A stretch of 64,000 bases of DNA from positions 2,266,001 to 2,330,000 of the forward strand of contig JAIGNY010002621.1 of assembly GCA_020152595.1 (NCBI GenBank), given 5' to 3'. The notes under the pieces were generated by a model. The model searched no databases. It had not been told where the DNA came from and saw only the letters and a list, made by a program, of their open reading frames with translations. This DNA is from Chiridota heheva. Lineage: Eukaryota; Echinodermata; Holothuroidea; Apodida; Chiridotidae. The position numbers and the translations under genes were made by a program. How positions within the stretch are numbered: position 1 is the stretch's first letter; the number at the start of each line of letters is the position of its first letter. Positions 50,605 to 63,703 of the stretch are shown here, one piece after another.

Positions 50605-51760
50605 GATTGGAATGGAAAGCCACAGTATACCTCAACTTCATCGAACTTTAAAAAGCCTTCGACAGTCTAGACAGAAGCATGATGTGGAAGGTTATGGTTC
50701 TTTGTGGGATACCCATGAAATACACAAATATCATACAAAACTGATATGGTGGCAGCAAATGTTGCGTATTAAGCGATGGGAAACTATCTGACTGGTTTTC
50801 TGTGAAAACTGGGGTAAAACATGGATGTGTAATATCTGGTTTCCTCTTTATACTTACTATTGACTGAGTGATGAGGACCAGTACACGTGGCAGAAGGAAT
50901 GGAATCTGGTGGAACTTATTTACAGCCCAAGACGATCTTGACTACGCTGATGACATTGCACTTATTTCTAGCACCAAAGAACAACTCCAAGACAAAACAA
51001 GCACACTGCATGAAACAGATAAAACGGTTGGTCGGAAGATAAATAAAAAAAGACAAAGATCATGCGCATTCACAACAAAACTGATGGAACAATTAAAGTT
51101 GCAAATGCAGAATTGGAGCAAAAAGCTGTGTGGAAACTCTTTGATTGGAAATGTTGATAGCTTTGTCTTTTTCGGTGCAACACTGTCCATAAAAGGAGGC
51201 ACGGATAAAGACATACAATGCGGAATTGGGCTTGCGCAGGCAACTTTCAGACAACTTGACAACATTTGGAAATCAAACATCTACCGGATAAAAACTAAAC
51301 TGAAACTATTTCAATCAAATGTAATCTCAGTACTCCTTTATGGATGTGAAACCTGGAAGCTTACAAAAAGTGACGAGAAGAAACTAAATGTGTTCCAAAG
51401 GAGATGCCTTAGAATTATTTTAATGGCCAGTGAAAGTTACCAATGAAGAACTATATGAAAGAACAGGCACAGTGGAGATAAGCAAGGAGGTATTTAAGAG
51501 AAGATGGAGATGGTTAAGTCATGTATTAAGAAAGAACGAATAAAACTATGCCAGAATATCCATCACCAGGACACCAGAAGGTAGAAGAAAGAAGGGAAGA
51601 CCTTAGACTACGTGGTGAAGAGTAGCAGAAAAGGAAAGAAACAGTTTTGGATGGAACAATAGCTCAGGAGAAGTTGCAGTAGTAGCAAGAGACAGAAAGA
51701 GAGGGAAGAATTTGTTTAGAGAAGCCTCAATCTCCATACCCAGGAGAAAGGAGCGGTAAG
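50600..51760 (+). mobile_element. LINE reverse transcriptase fragment, 5'-truncated
   Basis: Decayed RT with readable blocks: AFDSLDR and KYTNII near 50650-50730, GKLSDWFSVKTGVKHGCVIS near 50775-50845, then a 192-codon open stretch (50868-51446) with LDYADDIALISSTKEQLQDK, the catalytic YADD motif, and SVLLYGCETWKLTKSDEKKL plus FQRRCLRIIL. Downstream frames give RRWRWLSHVLRKNE and TPEGRRKKGRP-TTW-RVAEKE, the normal C-terminal blocks. Same general LINE type as LINE 2 at 42.6 kb. It is flanked on both sides by units of the same 33 bp minisatellite, which shows where it inserted. It is inactive. Confidence 0.85.
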
Positions 51761-51769
51761 GTAAGTAAA

Positions 51770-52071
51770 TGAAAATATGGCAGTCACGTAAACTATATGC
51801 TAAGTTATTATGGCAATCACTATGCACTAAAACACTTGACAATCACATTAAATATATCCTAAGACACTATGGCAGTCACATAAACTATATACTAAGGCAC
51901 TATTTCAATCATATAACACTTTATACAAAGACACTATGGCAATCACATTAAGTATATACTAAGACACTATAACAATCACATTAAATATATACTGAGACAA
52001 TATGACAATCACATTAAGTATATACTAAGACACTATGTCAATCACATAAACTATACACCAAGACACTATGG
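51770..52071. repeat. 33 bp minisatellite
   Basis: About nine copies of ACTATGGCAATCACATAAAC plus TATATACTAAGAC with drift, beginning directly after the LINE's 3' end. Confidence 0.9.
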
Positions 52072-52111
52072 ACTAACCATGTCGGTTCCCAGTATCTAAA
52101 GCCTCTGCATT

Positions 52112-52302
52112 GGCAACATTACTAAACTGGAACGTCATACCCATATATTAATAATGTGGTAACCTTATTTGAGCAAATTCACGAAGGGCCTTATAATTTG
52201 ATCACTCTATGTGATATGTTTATTAATGACGGTAACCGAATACCTGATAAATCATACGCACTTACAAAAAACCTTTATGAAATGGGTTATATGTCTTAGT
52301 TT
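52112..52302 (+). other. Open remnant, unidentified
   Basis: One frame reads NNVVTLFEQIHEGPYNLITL, then CDMFINDGNRIPDKSYALT and EMGYMS before TAG; a preceding frame reads QYLKPLHWQHY. The residue mix looks protein-like and may be a retroelement or gene remnant. I do not recognise it. Confidence 0.2.
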
Positions 52303-52304
52303 AA

Positions 52305-54230
52305 CATGTTTTTTTTTATGTCAGTATGTTAAGTGTGGCTAGACGTCGCCAAAGGCACATTACCTTATTACAATGAGCATATGCATGCAAGCTTGTGGCC
52401 GCTAGCTGCTCTTATCAACGATGGTAGAAGCTGATGTAGGAAAAGGAAAAAGCCGCCCTCTGTTTTGGCTTCCGGACCCTCTTTATAACCCGGCAAACAG
52501 GCAGGAGAAAATGTAGGGCGAATGTTGTTTTTGGTCTGGGTACCCAATTTTTAAAACAAAATTACCGCCCCTTAACTTAATGGATGCTGCGTTCCGGTAA
52601 AAATATATTTAAAAGCTTGCCCATTATTGAATTGCTATAGCATTTGTAAAATTTGTTTTTACGCGGTAAATATGTTGACTTACTTTGTAGTTTCCTAATT
52701 TCAAAATCAAGACAGTAATTGAAATGAGGAAGATTAAAAAAGGAAGAATAAAATGTCGATATCAAAACTTTTTATCTCCATTCAAGCTGTTCATATTCTG
52801 TAGAAAACTATCGTCTTGGAAAGAAGTCGAACGACACAAATAGTTACACTATTCACTTATGTCGCTGTGTTAGGTCCGCACATCGCTGGGTAATGTGCAT
52901 GATGTAAACATTATAATACAATATCAGGCCTACACTATTCAGCTATTTGCATCGCAATGACAAAAGAGCTACTCAGTGTTGTTTGCTTCAGCCCGACAGC
53001 TAGCTTATGCACACACTCATCTTTACCGCTGTATTGTGCATTAACATTTGAAACTGAGCATTCTAATATTCGGATACTAAATCTGACCAAATATGTGATT
53101 GATTTACTTACACTTCCCGAACTGCCGAAAGTAACCGTCTAAGCTCTTCAATTAGCCTACAAATATTTCTACCTGGTTTTAGCATTAAATTGTCTACAAG
53201 ATTGGCGTTTGATAATTGCACACATTAAGAAAGTGTGTCACATCTATGTATTTCTTAAAGCTGGTAGTAACTTAAGATTGCAAAATGCTTTGTTTTCTCT
53301 CTGTGGTGTGCTGAAAGGCAACAATCTATTCGATTATGTTGAGACAACAACAGATGACGAACTTATGCTCTAACAGCTACAGCAAAGGTAGAAACTATGA
53401 AGTACCACATGACTTGCGTATTTTTCTGTTTATGCTCTGTCGCATTACAAAAATTAGTTCATTTCAATCAAAATAAAACTATGTAATTGTCCAAAAAAAT
53501 GTGGTTTGTTTTTATTTCATGAGACACATAAACGACATATCAAGGCGTTGAAAGATTAAGGATTTTTAAAACAATCCCTGAATATATATGTCTATTCGAC
53601 CTGCGACTCGTAGGCAGCATTGGCCATGTTGGGAGGGTATGCTTCCTTTGAGAGTCTGTGTATTCCTTAAATGGAATTCGAAACAAAACAATATAAAACG
53701 GAGAACTACTGCCTCTTGAATCAACAATACTCCCAGCCTCCTTCTGAATCAATCATTGTCCCTGATTCACCATAAGCAGATAAGAAATCGCTTAATCGTC
53801 TACTGCCTATTCTGCTATTTCGAGAGGAATCAGATTTTCAGAAGAACTATACTTTATTCTGGAGACGCCAAACGTATGTTTCAGTTTACAATATTATTTT
53901 TTTCCCCTCTGATTTTAATTTATTGCTGACATTTCATAAGCTCGAAATATCATTAACATCATATCAATGAATGAACATGTTATATGAATATTGCTCTTAG
54001 AGATGAATATTGCTCTTAGAGCTTTGTATGAGGTGAGCATAATCCGTTGAGAATCCCAACAGTTCCAGACATTCTCTAGCAAATGATATTCAACAGCCCA
54101 ATGAATTACACTTACTACAACGTCTTACTTCCTTACGTCTCACTGTATTTTCCTTTGGATCAACATTTGTTTCTCTGAATTAATTTCAATCTGACATTCA
54201 GAGACATACCTTAGGATACTTAGGAGGATA
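52305..54230. other. No recognised feature
   Basis: AT-rich DNA; short open frames here show no family resemblance. Confidence 0.4.
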
Positions 54231-54750
54231 CTGGATACATCTCACAAAACTTCAAGTTTCAACTCTGTGTTGGTGTTGAAGTAATTAATATAGGGCAGCT
54301 TCATGGTCAAACCTTAAAGGCTCTAAGCTCCAGAATTTGTCCAAACGGTTTTTAAAGCTACTGATGCTTAGTGTTGTAACGACATTGTTGCGTAAGGAGT
54401 TCCAATAGCTAACAACCCGATGGCTAAAGAAGTTACGACGTAATGCTGTGTTAGCTATAGGCAGAAAAAGCTTGAGTTGATGGCCGCGTGTAGCAGTGAC
54501 AAAAGTGTGGGGATTGAGAATGGAGGACACTCTATGATCATAGTAACCATTTAGTATCTTAAAGACTTCAATCATGTCTCCCCTAAGCCTTCTAAAGGAA
54601 AGAGTAGGTAGCTTGAGCCTCTGCAAACGATCTTGGTAAGAGAGATTCTTTTATACAGGAACTAACTTAGTTGCACGTCACTGAATATTCTCTATTGCAA
54701 CCAACTGACCACGTGCTTCTTTTTGAACGGATGCCAGCCTGTATATACCA
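54230..54750 (-). mobile_element. LINE C-terminal fragment
   Basis: On the minus strand the sequence reads LVAIENIQ, RATKLVPV, LSYQDRLQRLKLPTLSFRRL, RGDMIEVFKILNGYYDHRV, then TRGHQLKLFLPIANTALRRN, FFSHRVVSYWNSLRNNVV and SSFKNRLDKFWS. These are the C-terminal blocks of the LINE class represented at 43.4-44.2 kb. The last 113 codons (54285-54626) are uninterrupted; upstream there are stops. The 5' part is missing. Confidence 0.8.
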
Positions 54751-54767
54751 TTTCCTATAATGTTTTC

Positions 54768-55250
54768 GCCTATGTTTGTTTGTTTGTTTGTCTGTCTGTC
54801 ATCAAGATATCTCAAGAACTGATAATTGGATTAGGATTAAATTTCGTGTGTAGTTTTGTTACTGTTTAAGGAAGAAGTGATTACAATTCTGAGACATATT
54901 GGGACAGAGGAAGGGTGCAAATGGGGGTGGGGACATGTTTTCATCATGTTTGTTTGTCATCAAGATATCTCAAAAACTGATGATTGGATTTGGATTAGAT
55001 TTGGTGTGTGGTTTTGTTTCTGCGTAAGGAAGATGTGATTACAATTTGAGACATATTGGAATAGGGAAAGAGTGCAAATGAGGGGTGGGAACATTTTGTC
55101 TGTCATCAAGATATCTCAAGTTCTGATGACTGAATTTGGATCAAATTTGGTGTCTGGTTTTGTTTCTGCTTTAGGCTTTAAGAAATGATTACAATTTGGG
55201 ACGTAGTAGAGGAAGGGCAAAAATGGAGGAGTGGGGATATTTTAGGTCAA
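54768..55250. repeat. Three-copy tandem repeat, about 150 bp unit
   Basis: Units contain TGTCATCAAGATATCTCAAG, TGATGATTGGATTTGGAT, GTGTGGTTTTGTTTCTG, GTGATTACAATTTGAGACAT and a G-rich end (GGGGTGGGGACAT). They start near 54795, 54955 and 55100. Confidence 0.85.
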
Positions 55251-55254
55251 CACT

Positions 55255-57170
55255 TAGTTGAAACTTTCCAATAGAATGTGCTGAACAATAAACTCATACC
55301 ATAAAAGAACAGCCATGCAATGAATTTTCTGGACTCAAAGAAAATAAAGTGAAGTGTGGTCTCTGGTATCAATGAAAACAAAACAATTGGTTTTGTCATG
55401 TATGAAAATGATGGAATATAAATCTACCCTGTGTAGGGCTCAAAGAATGAATGCTCAGCCTGAATTAAACTGAAAAAAATGATCACAAATTATGATCCTA
55501 AAGTGTTTAGAATGTAAATGGCAATAAGGATCAACAGTGTGAAGTAGATTGTTTGGGGTTACAACTTGGTGGCTCGAGGGTTTCTGAGGTAGATTGTATA
55601 CCGATGGGGAATAAACAGGGGCGGAGGTATATGCGCTCCGCAGAGTGATATAAATACTAGTTTATGAACAGTTTGTACAATGGTAAGATTTTAACAGAAA
55701 CATTCTCATCAGATGATTTGGTAAAACTTCTGACAGAGAGTTGGCAAATTTTGTAGAAAATCTGAAAATAGTAAAATTCGATTTTCTTCTATTCAAATAT
55801 TTACATAAATCTAGTAAAAGTCCACATGACTCCATCCCACATTAACACAGGTCACTGTCGAGTGTTTGAGACATCCATGTCAAGATATTAAATTCATCTA
55901 CGAACTGTAAATCAGGTCGTTTGCAATAATATTTAATAGTTTTTCAATGCTATGTAGTTGATTTGGCGAAATAATCAACATTGTACTCGAACGGATTTGG
56001 TATTCATCTGTTCATAGGCTTACGATAGTAAAATGTTCTTACAATCAGTACAATTAATCAAATGGACATCGTTGATTTCAACTCAGCCGGATATTTGACC
56101 CAATGTAATGAACAGGTATGCGAGTATCATTTTCACACAATATATTGCTTATCAATTTTCAAATAAATATTAAGTTGTTTTAAGAGATAGTGACTTCAGC
56201 AAGTATCTCAAGATCGCAGAAGAAACATAAGTGGTCACTTAGGCAAAACATGAATCCTTCAAGTGTACTTATAACATATTTTGACCTGGCAAAACATCAC
56301 GCTTTAAATAATCATGATCTCTCTCAGAGAATGTTAGGGATATATAAGATACATATCTAAGATCTTCGTGTGATTAAACGCGTGCTTCTCATTTAACGTG
56401 TCTGTTATGATTTGAAAGGCATGAGGTTGAGTTAATTCTTAATTCTGTGTAAAACTGTGTAAAAGAAATTGTATGTGTTTTAAATGTAAATATTTCCATG
56501 CAAACCTTTGTTAACCACAATGTATTTTTAATCGGCTTAAAATTGCGTACAAGGGTCCAAGTTGGAGTTAAAACGCAACTTGCTTTGCAATCATTTGTAA
56601 TAGTTGTGAATGTAAGAAATATCTGTAAATATTTCATAGAGTTGTGGAATAGGAACTTGTTCCTATTGGGTTGATGGAGATTAGTTACTTCGGTACATAG
56701 CCAGTATATGCATAAGCTAAAGTGTGAAAATACAATGTTTAACGAAATTTCAAGCTAAAGTACACGGTGACTAGTGCGTTTACTTTCATGCTACCTGAGT
56801 AATTTTTATAGTTGTGCAATAAGCAGATAAGATCATCTTGCAACCAACTTGTTTTAGTTCTTTTGAATGCAGATCTGCAACGTTATTACAACGTCAAAAC
56901 AACCTACGATTTAATTGTCTTAATTTCTAGCAATATTGCAGAAAGTAAGAAATTGCTCTGGAATATCTCAATAACTTCTCCTACAACCTCCAAAGGATAG
57001 GCTACCATCACCCAACCCAGCTAGCTGGTTAGTGGTCAGATAGCGGCTCGATCAATGCGAAGTGGGCAATACAGTTTGAAAACTAAAGAAAAGTTTATCT
57101 TCCTGAATGTTAAGGTATTGTAACGTATGTATAAATCACATCCTATATGTAGCTCAACTAAATAGAGTCA
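55255..57170. other. No recognised feature
   Basis: AT-rich DNA without a named repeat or credible exon. Confidence 0.4.
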
Positions 57171-57174
57171 GGAA

Positions 57175-57480
57175 CAGGAGCGGATCCAGAGGGTGCGGGG
57201 TGGGGTGCGGGGAGGGTGGGATGCGGGGTGGGGTGCGGGGTGGGGTGCGGGTGGGGAGGGGTGGGGTGGGGAGGGTGGCATAACCCTGAAATTTTTCCGA
57301 TGATACTTTTTTCCATGAGATAATTCTAAATCACGAAATTTCATTAAATGTTTGGGAAATCTCTTCAATCTTTGGAAAATTACATCCACTCTCGTGCAAT
57401 TTTCTTTATTTTGGCGCAATTTGTCTTCAATTTTTGGTAAATTTTCAATTTTCTTCAATTTTCGATCAGCTTCTTCCAAA
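57175..57480 (+). mobile_element. Truncated copy of the 60 kb hAT-like family
   Basis: Starts CAGGAGCGGATCCAGAGG, followed by a G-rich (GGTGCGGGGTGGG) expansion, then CCTGAAATTTTTCCGATG and the same ordered TTCATTAAATGTTTGGGAAA-type text as the copies at 60.1 and 40.8 kb. No matching right end is seen. Confidence 0.65.
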
Positions 57481-58349
57481 TTGAATAGATCAATGAGGGT
57501 AAATTTTACTCGGTAGTAGAGAGAATTGTCGTTGGTTTTTTATAAAATATTATTATACTGTTTTTAAAGTATTCGTGGACGATTACAAAGAGGTATCAGT
57601 AATACACTTTCATTTAAACTGGCAATGATAATATTACTTGATTTTCAACCACAACAGTCTACATTGCAACAGGGAGATATCTATAATGGTATACACCTGA
57701 ATGCAAACAGTAAATCTTTGAATAGATCCTTGCATGGTTATCAGTTACTGTACTAGATTTGATACACTCAGTCTTAGTAATAAAGTGGGAATATGTGACA
57801 AAATCTGAAGAAAATTATTGATTTTTTTCTTCGCATCATTATAATCTGATGTCCACGCTGATGAACTTTGATATAAGTCAATTGAGCGCAGGTTGAGTGC
57901 ATCAGTTTAATAAACAAGAGAGACGACGTGATCTATATATGAATCCAAACCGTCCTGGATTATTTCTGCACAAAAATCCTAGCCAATACTTTCTCTTTTG
58001 CAAAAATCATCATGTATGTCTGTCTCATTGGCGTATGTTCCACCTACAGATGATGTGCCGTTTTGCGATTGATTTGGTACGTGCTGTACATACTTTATTT
58101 TCTGGTCAGATTGTTAAAGAATTGGGAAGGAAAGTTTAATATCCTAATTAGCGATATACTGATATAGCTGGATAAAATTTAAATTGATGGTGGCATGCAT
58201 AGTAGAACCGATATCTCTCATTTTATGGGAGCAGTGACTTTACCTGTAGAACGCAGTGGTATTTATTTAATATTGAATTTCTAGTGCAGAATCTAAAAAC
58301 TTGAAAATTAGTCTGGCAACGTAAGAAAACCTCACAAACTGTGGCACAT

Positions 58350-58612
58350 TTAGCGAGGCAGGTAACTCAGTCGGCTAAGCGTACAACTGAGATGCTGGAG
58401 GTCCCAGGTTTGAGTCGAACGGCGATTTAACCAGCAAATTTTCCACAGATATGTAGAATGAAATACGCTGACATCAAGCGCAGAGGTTTACCAACCCAGT
58501 GTTCATCCACTTTCCATCGTGGCCAATTCATCCGGTACACACTGAAAACAAGTCATTGTGACTTACGTGTGATTTCCCTGGCATATGCCTAAAAGTTAAA
58601 TACAAATACATT
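58350..58612 (+). repeat. tRNA-derived SINE
   Basis: Box A-like TAACTCAGTCGG at 58363 and box B GGTTTGAGTCG at 58407 are spaced as in a tRNA. An unrelated body follows, and then a short tail AAATACAAATACA, typical of SINEs. The tRNA part is too degraded to be a functional tRNA. Confidence 0.65.
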
Positions 58613-60086
58613 GACGAAACGGACATAATTGCAAATACCTTCTTTTAAAAATACTGTTGACTTCTCACTTGCAAACAAAGGTGTTTTTTCTTCTTTAACC
58701 ATAAAGAGAACTAGAATTGCATTTAAACGTCTAGAACCAAAGTTAGATAACAACTCAGAATTGATAATAAAAATGAGTGGAAATCCATTCTAAAAGTGGA
58801 GGATATTTTTTCTTTCTACAACTGTGGATGCCTTATCAAATCTTTTTTAACCATTCGTGTGACGGTATGAAATGCTCGTGACTTCACTGCGAATGAATTG
58901 TCTCAAGTTTGAATGATTTCCCAATCTATTTCAATACGAAAAGTAAAGCATTCTCCTAATTAATTCGGAACCAGAACGCCTGAATGCATATGCATTCTAT
59001 AATTAGTGTCTTATTAAATTTGGTTACTTGGTTTCACAGATGGGAACTGAATGTAGCTGTCTGTCTACTTCCGGTGATGAAGTGCTCTTCGAAAGGTATA
59101 GATCATTGACCAAGAGTAGTAGTTTCATCCATCTGTTCATCTGAATGAAGTATTTGCCACCATATATTCCTATGAATTTTGAAATTAGTTATTGATATAA
59201 AACATCATACCTTGATTCAAGCAAATGATCAAAAGATCTTTATTAGAAAGTGTTGTTTTCAAAGAAGGCAAGAGAATAGAGATAACGTTATGTTTTTTTG
59301 ACATAATTCAGATGCCCCTGTTGAAGAAAAGATTGCGTGTTAATGAATTGACTTCTTGACTGGTAAATTATCCTTTTGTCATGTCCTACATTGCTCAAGA
59401 AATCGGATTTTGGCCTCTTTTTTTTCAAGTCGTTGAAATATGAAAAGTAATCAACCTAGTTTTATGAACAGGTAATGATTTGCAGTCTGGATAACTCTAG
59501 TAAATTTGATGTGAAGGAACCAATAAAACGCAATGAGAAATCCCTATTAAGTAATTGGCCAATGTACCTTGACACAACAGCAGTAAATACTTTGCCAAAT
59601 AACTAGTTAAATTAAAACATGTTTGTAGACCACGTAGGTGTCGAAATGATTTTCTGATGTCCATTTCTTATTAACATAAGAATTATGTGATGTTGAAATT
59701 AATATACAAGATAAATTTCTTCTAACAAAGCCGAGGAGAGGGATCATCATCCAGAGATGATGTATTGGATGTTACAAAAGAGTAATTATATTGAATATAT
59801 GATAAAGGAAAGATTTCTGAAGTAAGGAAATTCTGTGTAAAATTAAAACAAATGTAGCAATGTACGGCATATCACGAGTCGTATTGACCTTGTGTGTTTT
59901 GTCTCTCTATTTCAACACAGTTATCGATTGTCGCTAGAGAGGGAAATTGCACTGCCGAAAGCTGAACGCCTTTAAGTCTACAACCGTAAGCACCAATATC
60001 AGCTCAATAGAACCTCAGTGCCATAGTGAGGTCTTTCTTCATAAACTAAAGGTTGTGCGTTGTTCTATAATGATTATACCTCTGCT

Positions 60087-61120
60087 CAGGGGCGTATCCA
60101 GAGTGGCGCTGGGGGCCATGGCCCCTGAGATTTTTCTAATGGAACTTTTTCACCACGGTCTTAATCACGCTTTAGGAAATTTCACTCAATATTTGGGAAA
60201 TCTCTTTCAATTTGGAAAACTTCCTTAAATCTCGTGCAGTTTTCTTCATTTTTCGGAAAATTTCCTGCATTTTGGGGCCTTTTTCTTCTTAATTTTGGTT
60301 AGTTTTCTTCAATTTTCGGAAAATTTCCTGAGCAATTTTTCTTCGATTTTCGATAAATTTTTGTCAATTTTCGGTTAACTTCCTCCTTAATGTTTGGGAA
60401 ATGTCTTACAATTTTGGGAAATTTCCTTCATTTCCGTGCAGTTTCCTTTGATTTTCTCAAACTTTTTTTTAGTTTGGGATAATTTTGCTAAAATTTTCGG
60501 TCTATTTTTGGTAAATTTTCTCCAATATTTGCGACATTTCCTTCATTTTGGGACAAGTTTTCTTCAATTTTCGGTAAATTTACTTCAATTTTCGGGAAAT
60601 GTCCTTCAATGTTTGTGATATACCTTTCAACTTGTTGGGAAATTTCTTTCATTTATCTTTACTTTTTCAGAAACTTCCTTCATTTAGGGACAATTTTTAT
60701 TCGATTTTCGGTAAGTTTTTTCTCAATTTTTGGAAAATTTCCTTCAATGTTTGAGATATCTTCTTCAACATTTTGGGAGATTTCTTTCATCCTCGTGACA
60801 TTTCTACAATTTTCGGAAAAATTCCATCATTTTGAGGGCAATTTTCATTAATTATTAGGAAATGTTGCCGAATTTTACCAAACGTTCCAATGGTTGTACC
60901 AAAAATTCCTTCAATTTTTTCTTAATTATTTCCCAATCGAAAGAAAACTTTTTAGAGAGGACCTTCCTCTCTGCTCCCTGCTTATAAGATCATGCGACCT
61001 TGTCCCGATATGTTTCATTAACCATGTCAAAACTGCTCAAAAAATACGGTATAACATTATCCCTGGTTTGGTTTTAATTGCCCCCCCTCCCCATGACATT
61101 TTATCCTGGCTCCGCCCCTG
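60087..61120. mobile_element. hAT-like element with quasi-periodic interior
   Basis: Left end CAGGGGCGTATCCAG and right end CTGGCTCCGCCCCTG are inverted. Flanks CCTCTGCT (60079-60086) and CCTCTACT (61121-61128) match 7/8. Between them lie about 750 bases of drifting TTCAATTTTCGGAAAATTTCC text with no transposase. Open frames across it (e.g. 60394-60851) are products of the periodicity, not genes. Confidence 0.75.
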
Positions 61121-61803
61121 CCTCTACTCCGAGCCAAAAATCGAATGTCCTGTCATTACCTTTATTTTTATTCCCTGTGAATATTTTGGATGTCAACAAT
61201 ATAAAACACTTGATTTCCTAGATATGTGGTACACTATTAGGAAGGGCTTACAGAATATAGCAACACAAAACTTAAAAACCAACACAATATGATCTGGCCG
61301 TTTACATATGGAAGGTATTTTTGGTACATTAGCTTTTGGGGGAGGCACATGTGAATTATGTTCGTCAATAATCAGTTCGTTTAACCCGCAGTAAACAATG
61401 ATCAATAGTGAAATCTAGGATATGAAAGAGGCAGTTGAATTCAAACAAGAATGAAATACACATTATACAACTTCCGATTATCTATAGCTCACTACACTTA
61501 AAATGTATTCAACATTCAAGAAATCTGTTCTTAATGTCTGCCTTACTAATATAAATGCTAGTGACATCAACAACGGTGACTGTCTGATCATGGCAAGTAC
61601 TACGGCAGAAATAATTTGCTTGCAGCTGACTGATCTTAATTTTGAAGAATTTGCTATAGCCTCTTGCAAAAAATATCAGAATAAAAGTGTGTTCTAAGTA
61701 ACCATTTCTGTTTGTAATAAGATTGTCTGTAGAACTCTTTGGTCCAGAATGATGTATACATTATATATCAATCAATCAATTATAATGACAGGACTGGCCA
61801 CAG

Positions 61804-61920
61804 CAGGGGTGTATCCAGCCTTTCGAATGGGGGGAGGGAAGGGGGGTAGCCGAGGGAAATATTTGGATTTTTACCATATTTCACTTCCTCCCCCTCCCCT
61901 TCCCCTTGGCTACACCCATG
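61804..61920. mobile_element. Short hAT-like palindromic remnant
   Basis: GGGGTGTATCCAGCC at the left and GGCTACACCC at the right, with a purine-rich left arm and a CTCCCCCTCCCC right arm that pair. No target duplication was confirmed. Confidence 0.4.
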
Positions 61921-62113
61921 CATATCCCATCTCTCTGATTCAATATAATCTTTTTTATGGTTCAAATTGAAAGAAAGTTATAAAATGTGAATATTAACGA
62001 TGTTGTGTGTGCATGTATATTTTGCGCCCATAATTTCGTCTTTTCCCCAATTTCACAGGTCTGGCTACGCCTCTGGCGGAACCCTAAACTAACCTTTACA
62101 CTATTTTGGTCTA

Positions 62114-62352
62114 CACTCTATAAAAAGAATGGTCAGGTTTGACCATTACTTGGTCAGCTGTGCACCAAACCAATGTTGGTCAAATTTAAACGACCATAAC
62201 GTCTGAACGTGGTCAAAATTAATCATAATATGATAATTATGGACAAATTTGACCATATTGTGGTCAAACTTCTTGTTCAATTTGACCAAAGTTGGTTCGG
62301 TGCAGAGTTGACCATGTTGTGGTCAAAATTTGACCATTCCTTTCTTAGAGTG
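62114..62352. mobile_element. Palindromic MITE, TA target duplication
   Basis: Ends CACTCTATAAAAAGAATGGT and ACCATTCCTTTCTTAGAGTG, flanked by TA (62112-62113, 62353-62354). Arms of about 80 bases pair nearly end to end and carry repeated TGACCA/TGGTCA words (TTTGACCATATTGTGGTCAA). Non-coding Tc1/mariner-type MITE by structure. Confidence 0.8.
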
Positions 62353-63703
62353 TATAATACTATTGACTTTTGAACCAACATGTGCCGTTCTGGTAAATAA
62401 ATATTACCCGCATCTGTTGGTGGTAGAGCCTAGATGAGTTGTCGAGATTATAATATTTTTTTTAATTATGTGACAGTCATAGCAACATGAATGCTGCTTT
62501 ACAGTATACATGTTAATTGTGTTGTATATTCTACTTACTTATGTACCCTCTTTATCGACGTTTAGAATTATGATGTATATAAAAATGGTAAGCGACTCAC
62601 ATAGGCTTTGGTTAACATAGACATACATGTTGATTAATGATTGCAGAATTGAATATCATTGATTTAAAAATGTCAAAGGAGGAAGCATATGCATGGCTAT
62701 CAGTCGATTATCAATTAACTGCAAATCTGTAAGACATGCATTTTTGCATACAAAATCCAGAAATCGAAACCTTTTTGTCTAACGAGACAACGGCAGGGTA
62801 CAGAAAAATTATAACATGTAACCGAAAGCTATTCCAAAGCACTTGGGTAGTTTACAATAAGTGTTTCTATACGCGCTTCCATAAGCTTGTTCATTTGAAT
62901 CGAAATTGAAGAAAATATATCTCATGGCCTTTCATAGTGCATAGTATTGTAACTTCATGAAGTTCATTTCTGGAAGTCAGTAGGCCTATTGAATAAACAA
63001 TGGGTGCAAGTTTTTCAGATCTCACGCTGGATTAATTCAGCGTTTTAAAACTGTAAAATGGAATTACTTATACTTTTGTTTCGGATATATTTTTAATTAA
63101 TATATTTACAAACAGCACGCTAAAAGTAAGTATGGAATAGAAACCCAGTAAACAGTAGTGGTAATCCGTTATAAAAAGTACTTCTATACCCATAACATGA
63201 ACTCCAATATAACTCACCTAAATCCTCAATCAATCCTTTGCAACAGAAACTTCCATCAAATATATCGCTTTTACATGTTTTAGATGATGGCATAACAGAA
63301 GTTTCGTCTTATGATAGACTGATAGAAAATAATCTTGAGTACTTCATGAAGAGAAAATATAATTCATTTAGAACAATCTTCCAGCAAAAACGTTTTTAAT
63401 AGTGAAAGTACACCCCGCTCTAGATTCTAAAAAAATGATTTATGTATTCATTTATGTTACGTTATGCATTTATTTCACACCATCACTTGGCATTTGAGAA
63501 AAGGACGTGGAACAAATGAAGGGATTTTAAATCGAAGTAAATTTCTTATGCCCATGTACTCTCTAATTTAGATTATTGTGAGATTATCGGTACGGTGGGT
63601 ATCGTGGTAGAAAGAACGCAGTTGGGTTCCAGCAAATTTACTAAAATGAAAATGCAACCAATAATTAATTAACTAACAAATTTTGTGAATATCAGAGTCT
63701 TAC

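Larger units (their letters stand above)
61130..63700. other. Presumed intron of the right-hand receptor gene
   Basis: Directly downstream, on the minus strand, of the intact receptor exon. It holds the palindromic MITE and a short hAT-like remnant. The frames at 61478-61697 are not recognised. Confidence 0.4.

Noticed and set aside
57897..58139. Plus-strand frame of 80 codons (NRPGLFLHKNPSQYF...)
   Set aside because: No family resemblance, no splice signals of note; could be chance. Left unannotated.
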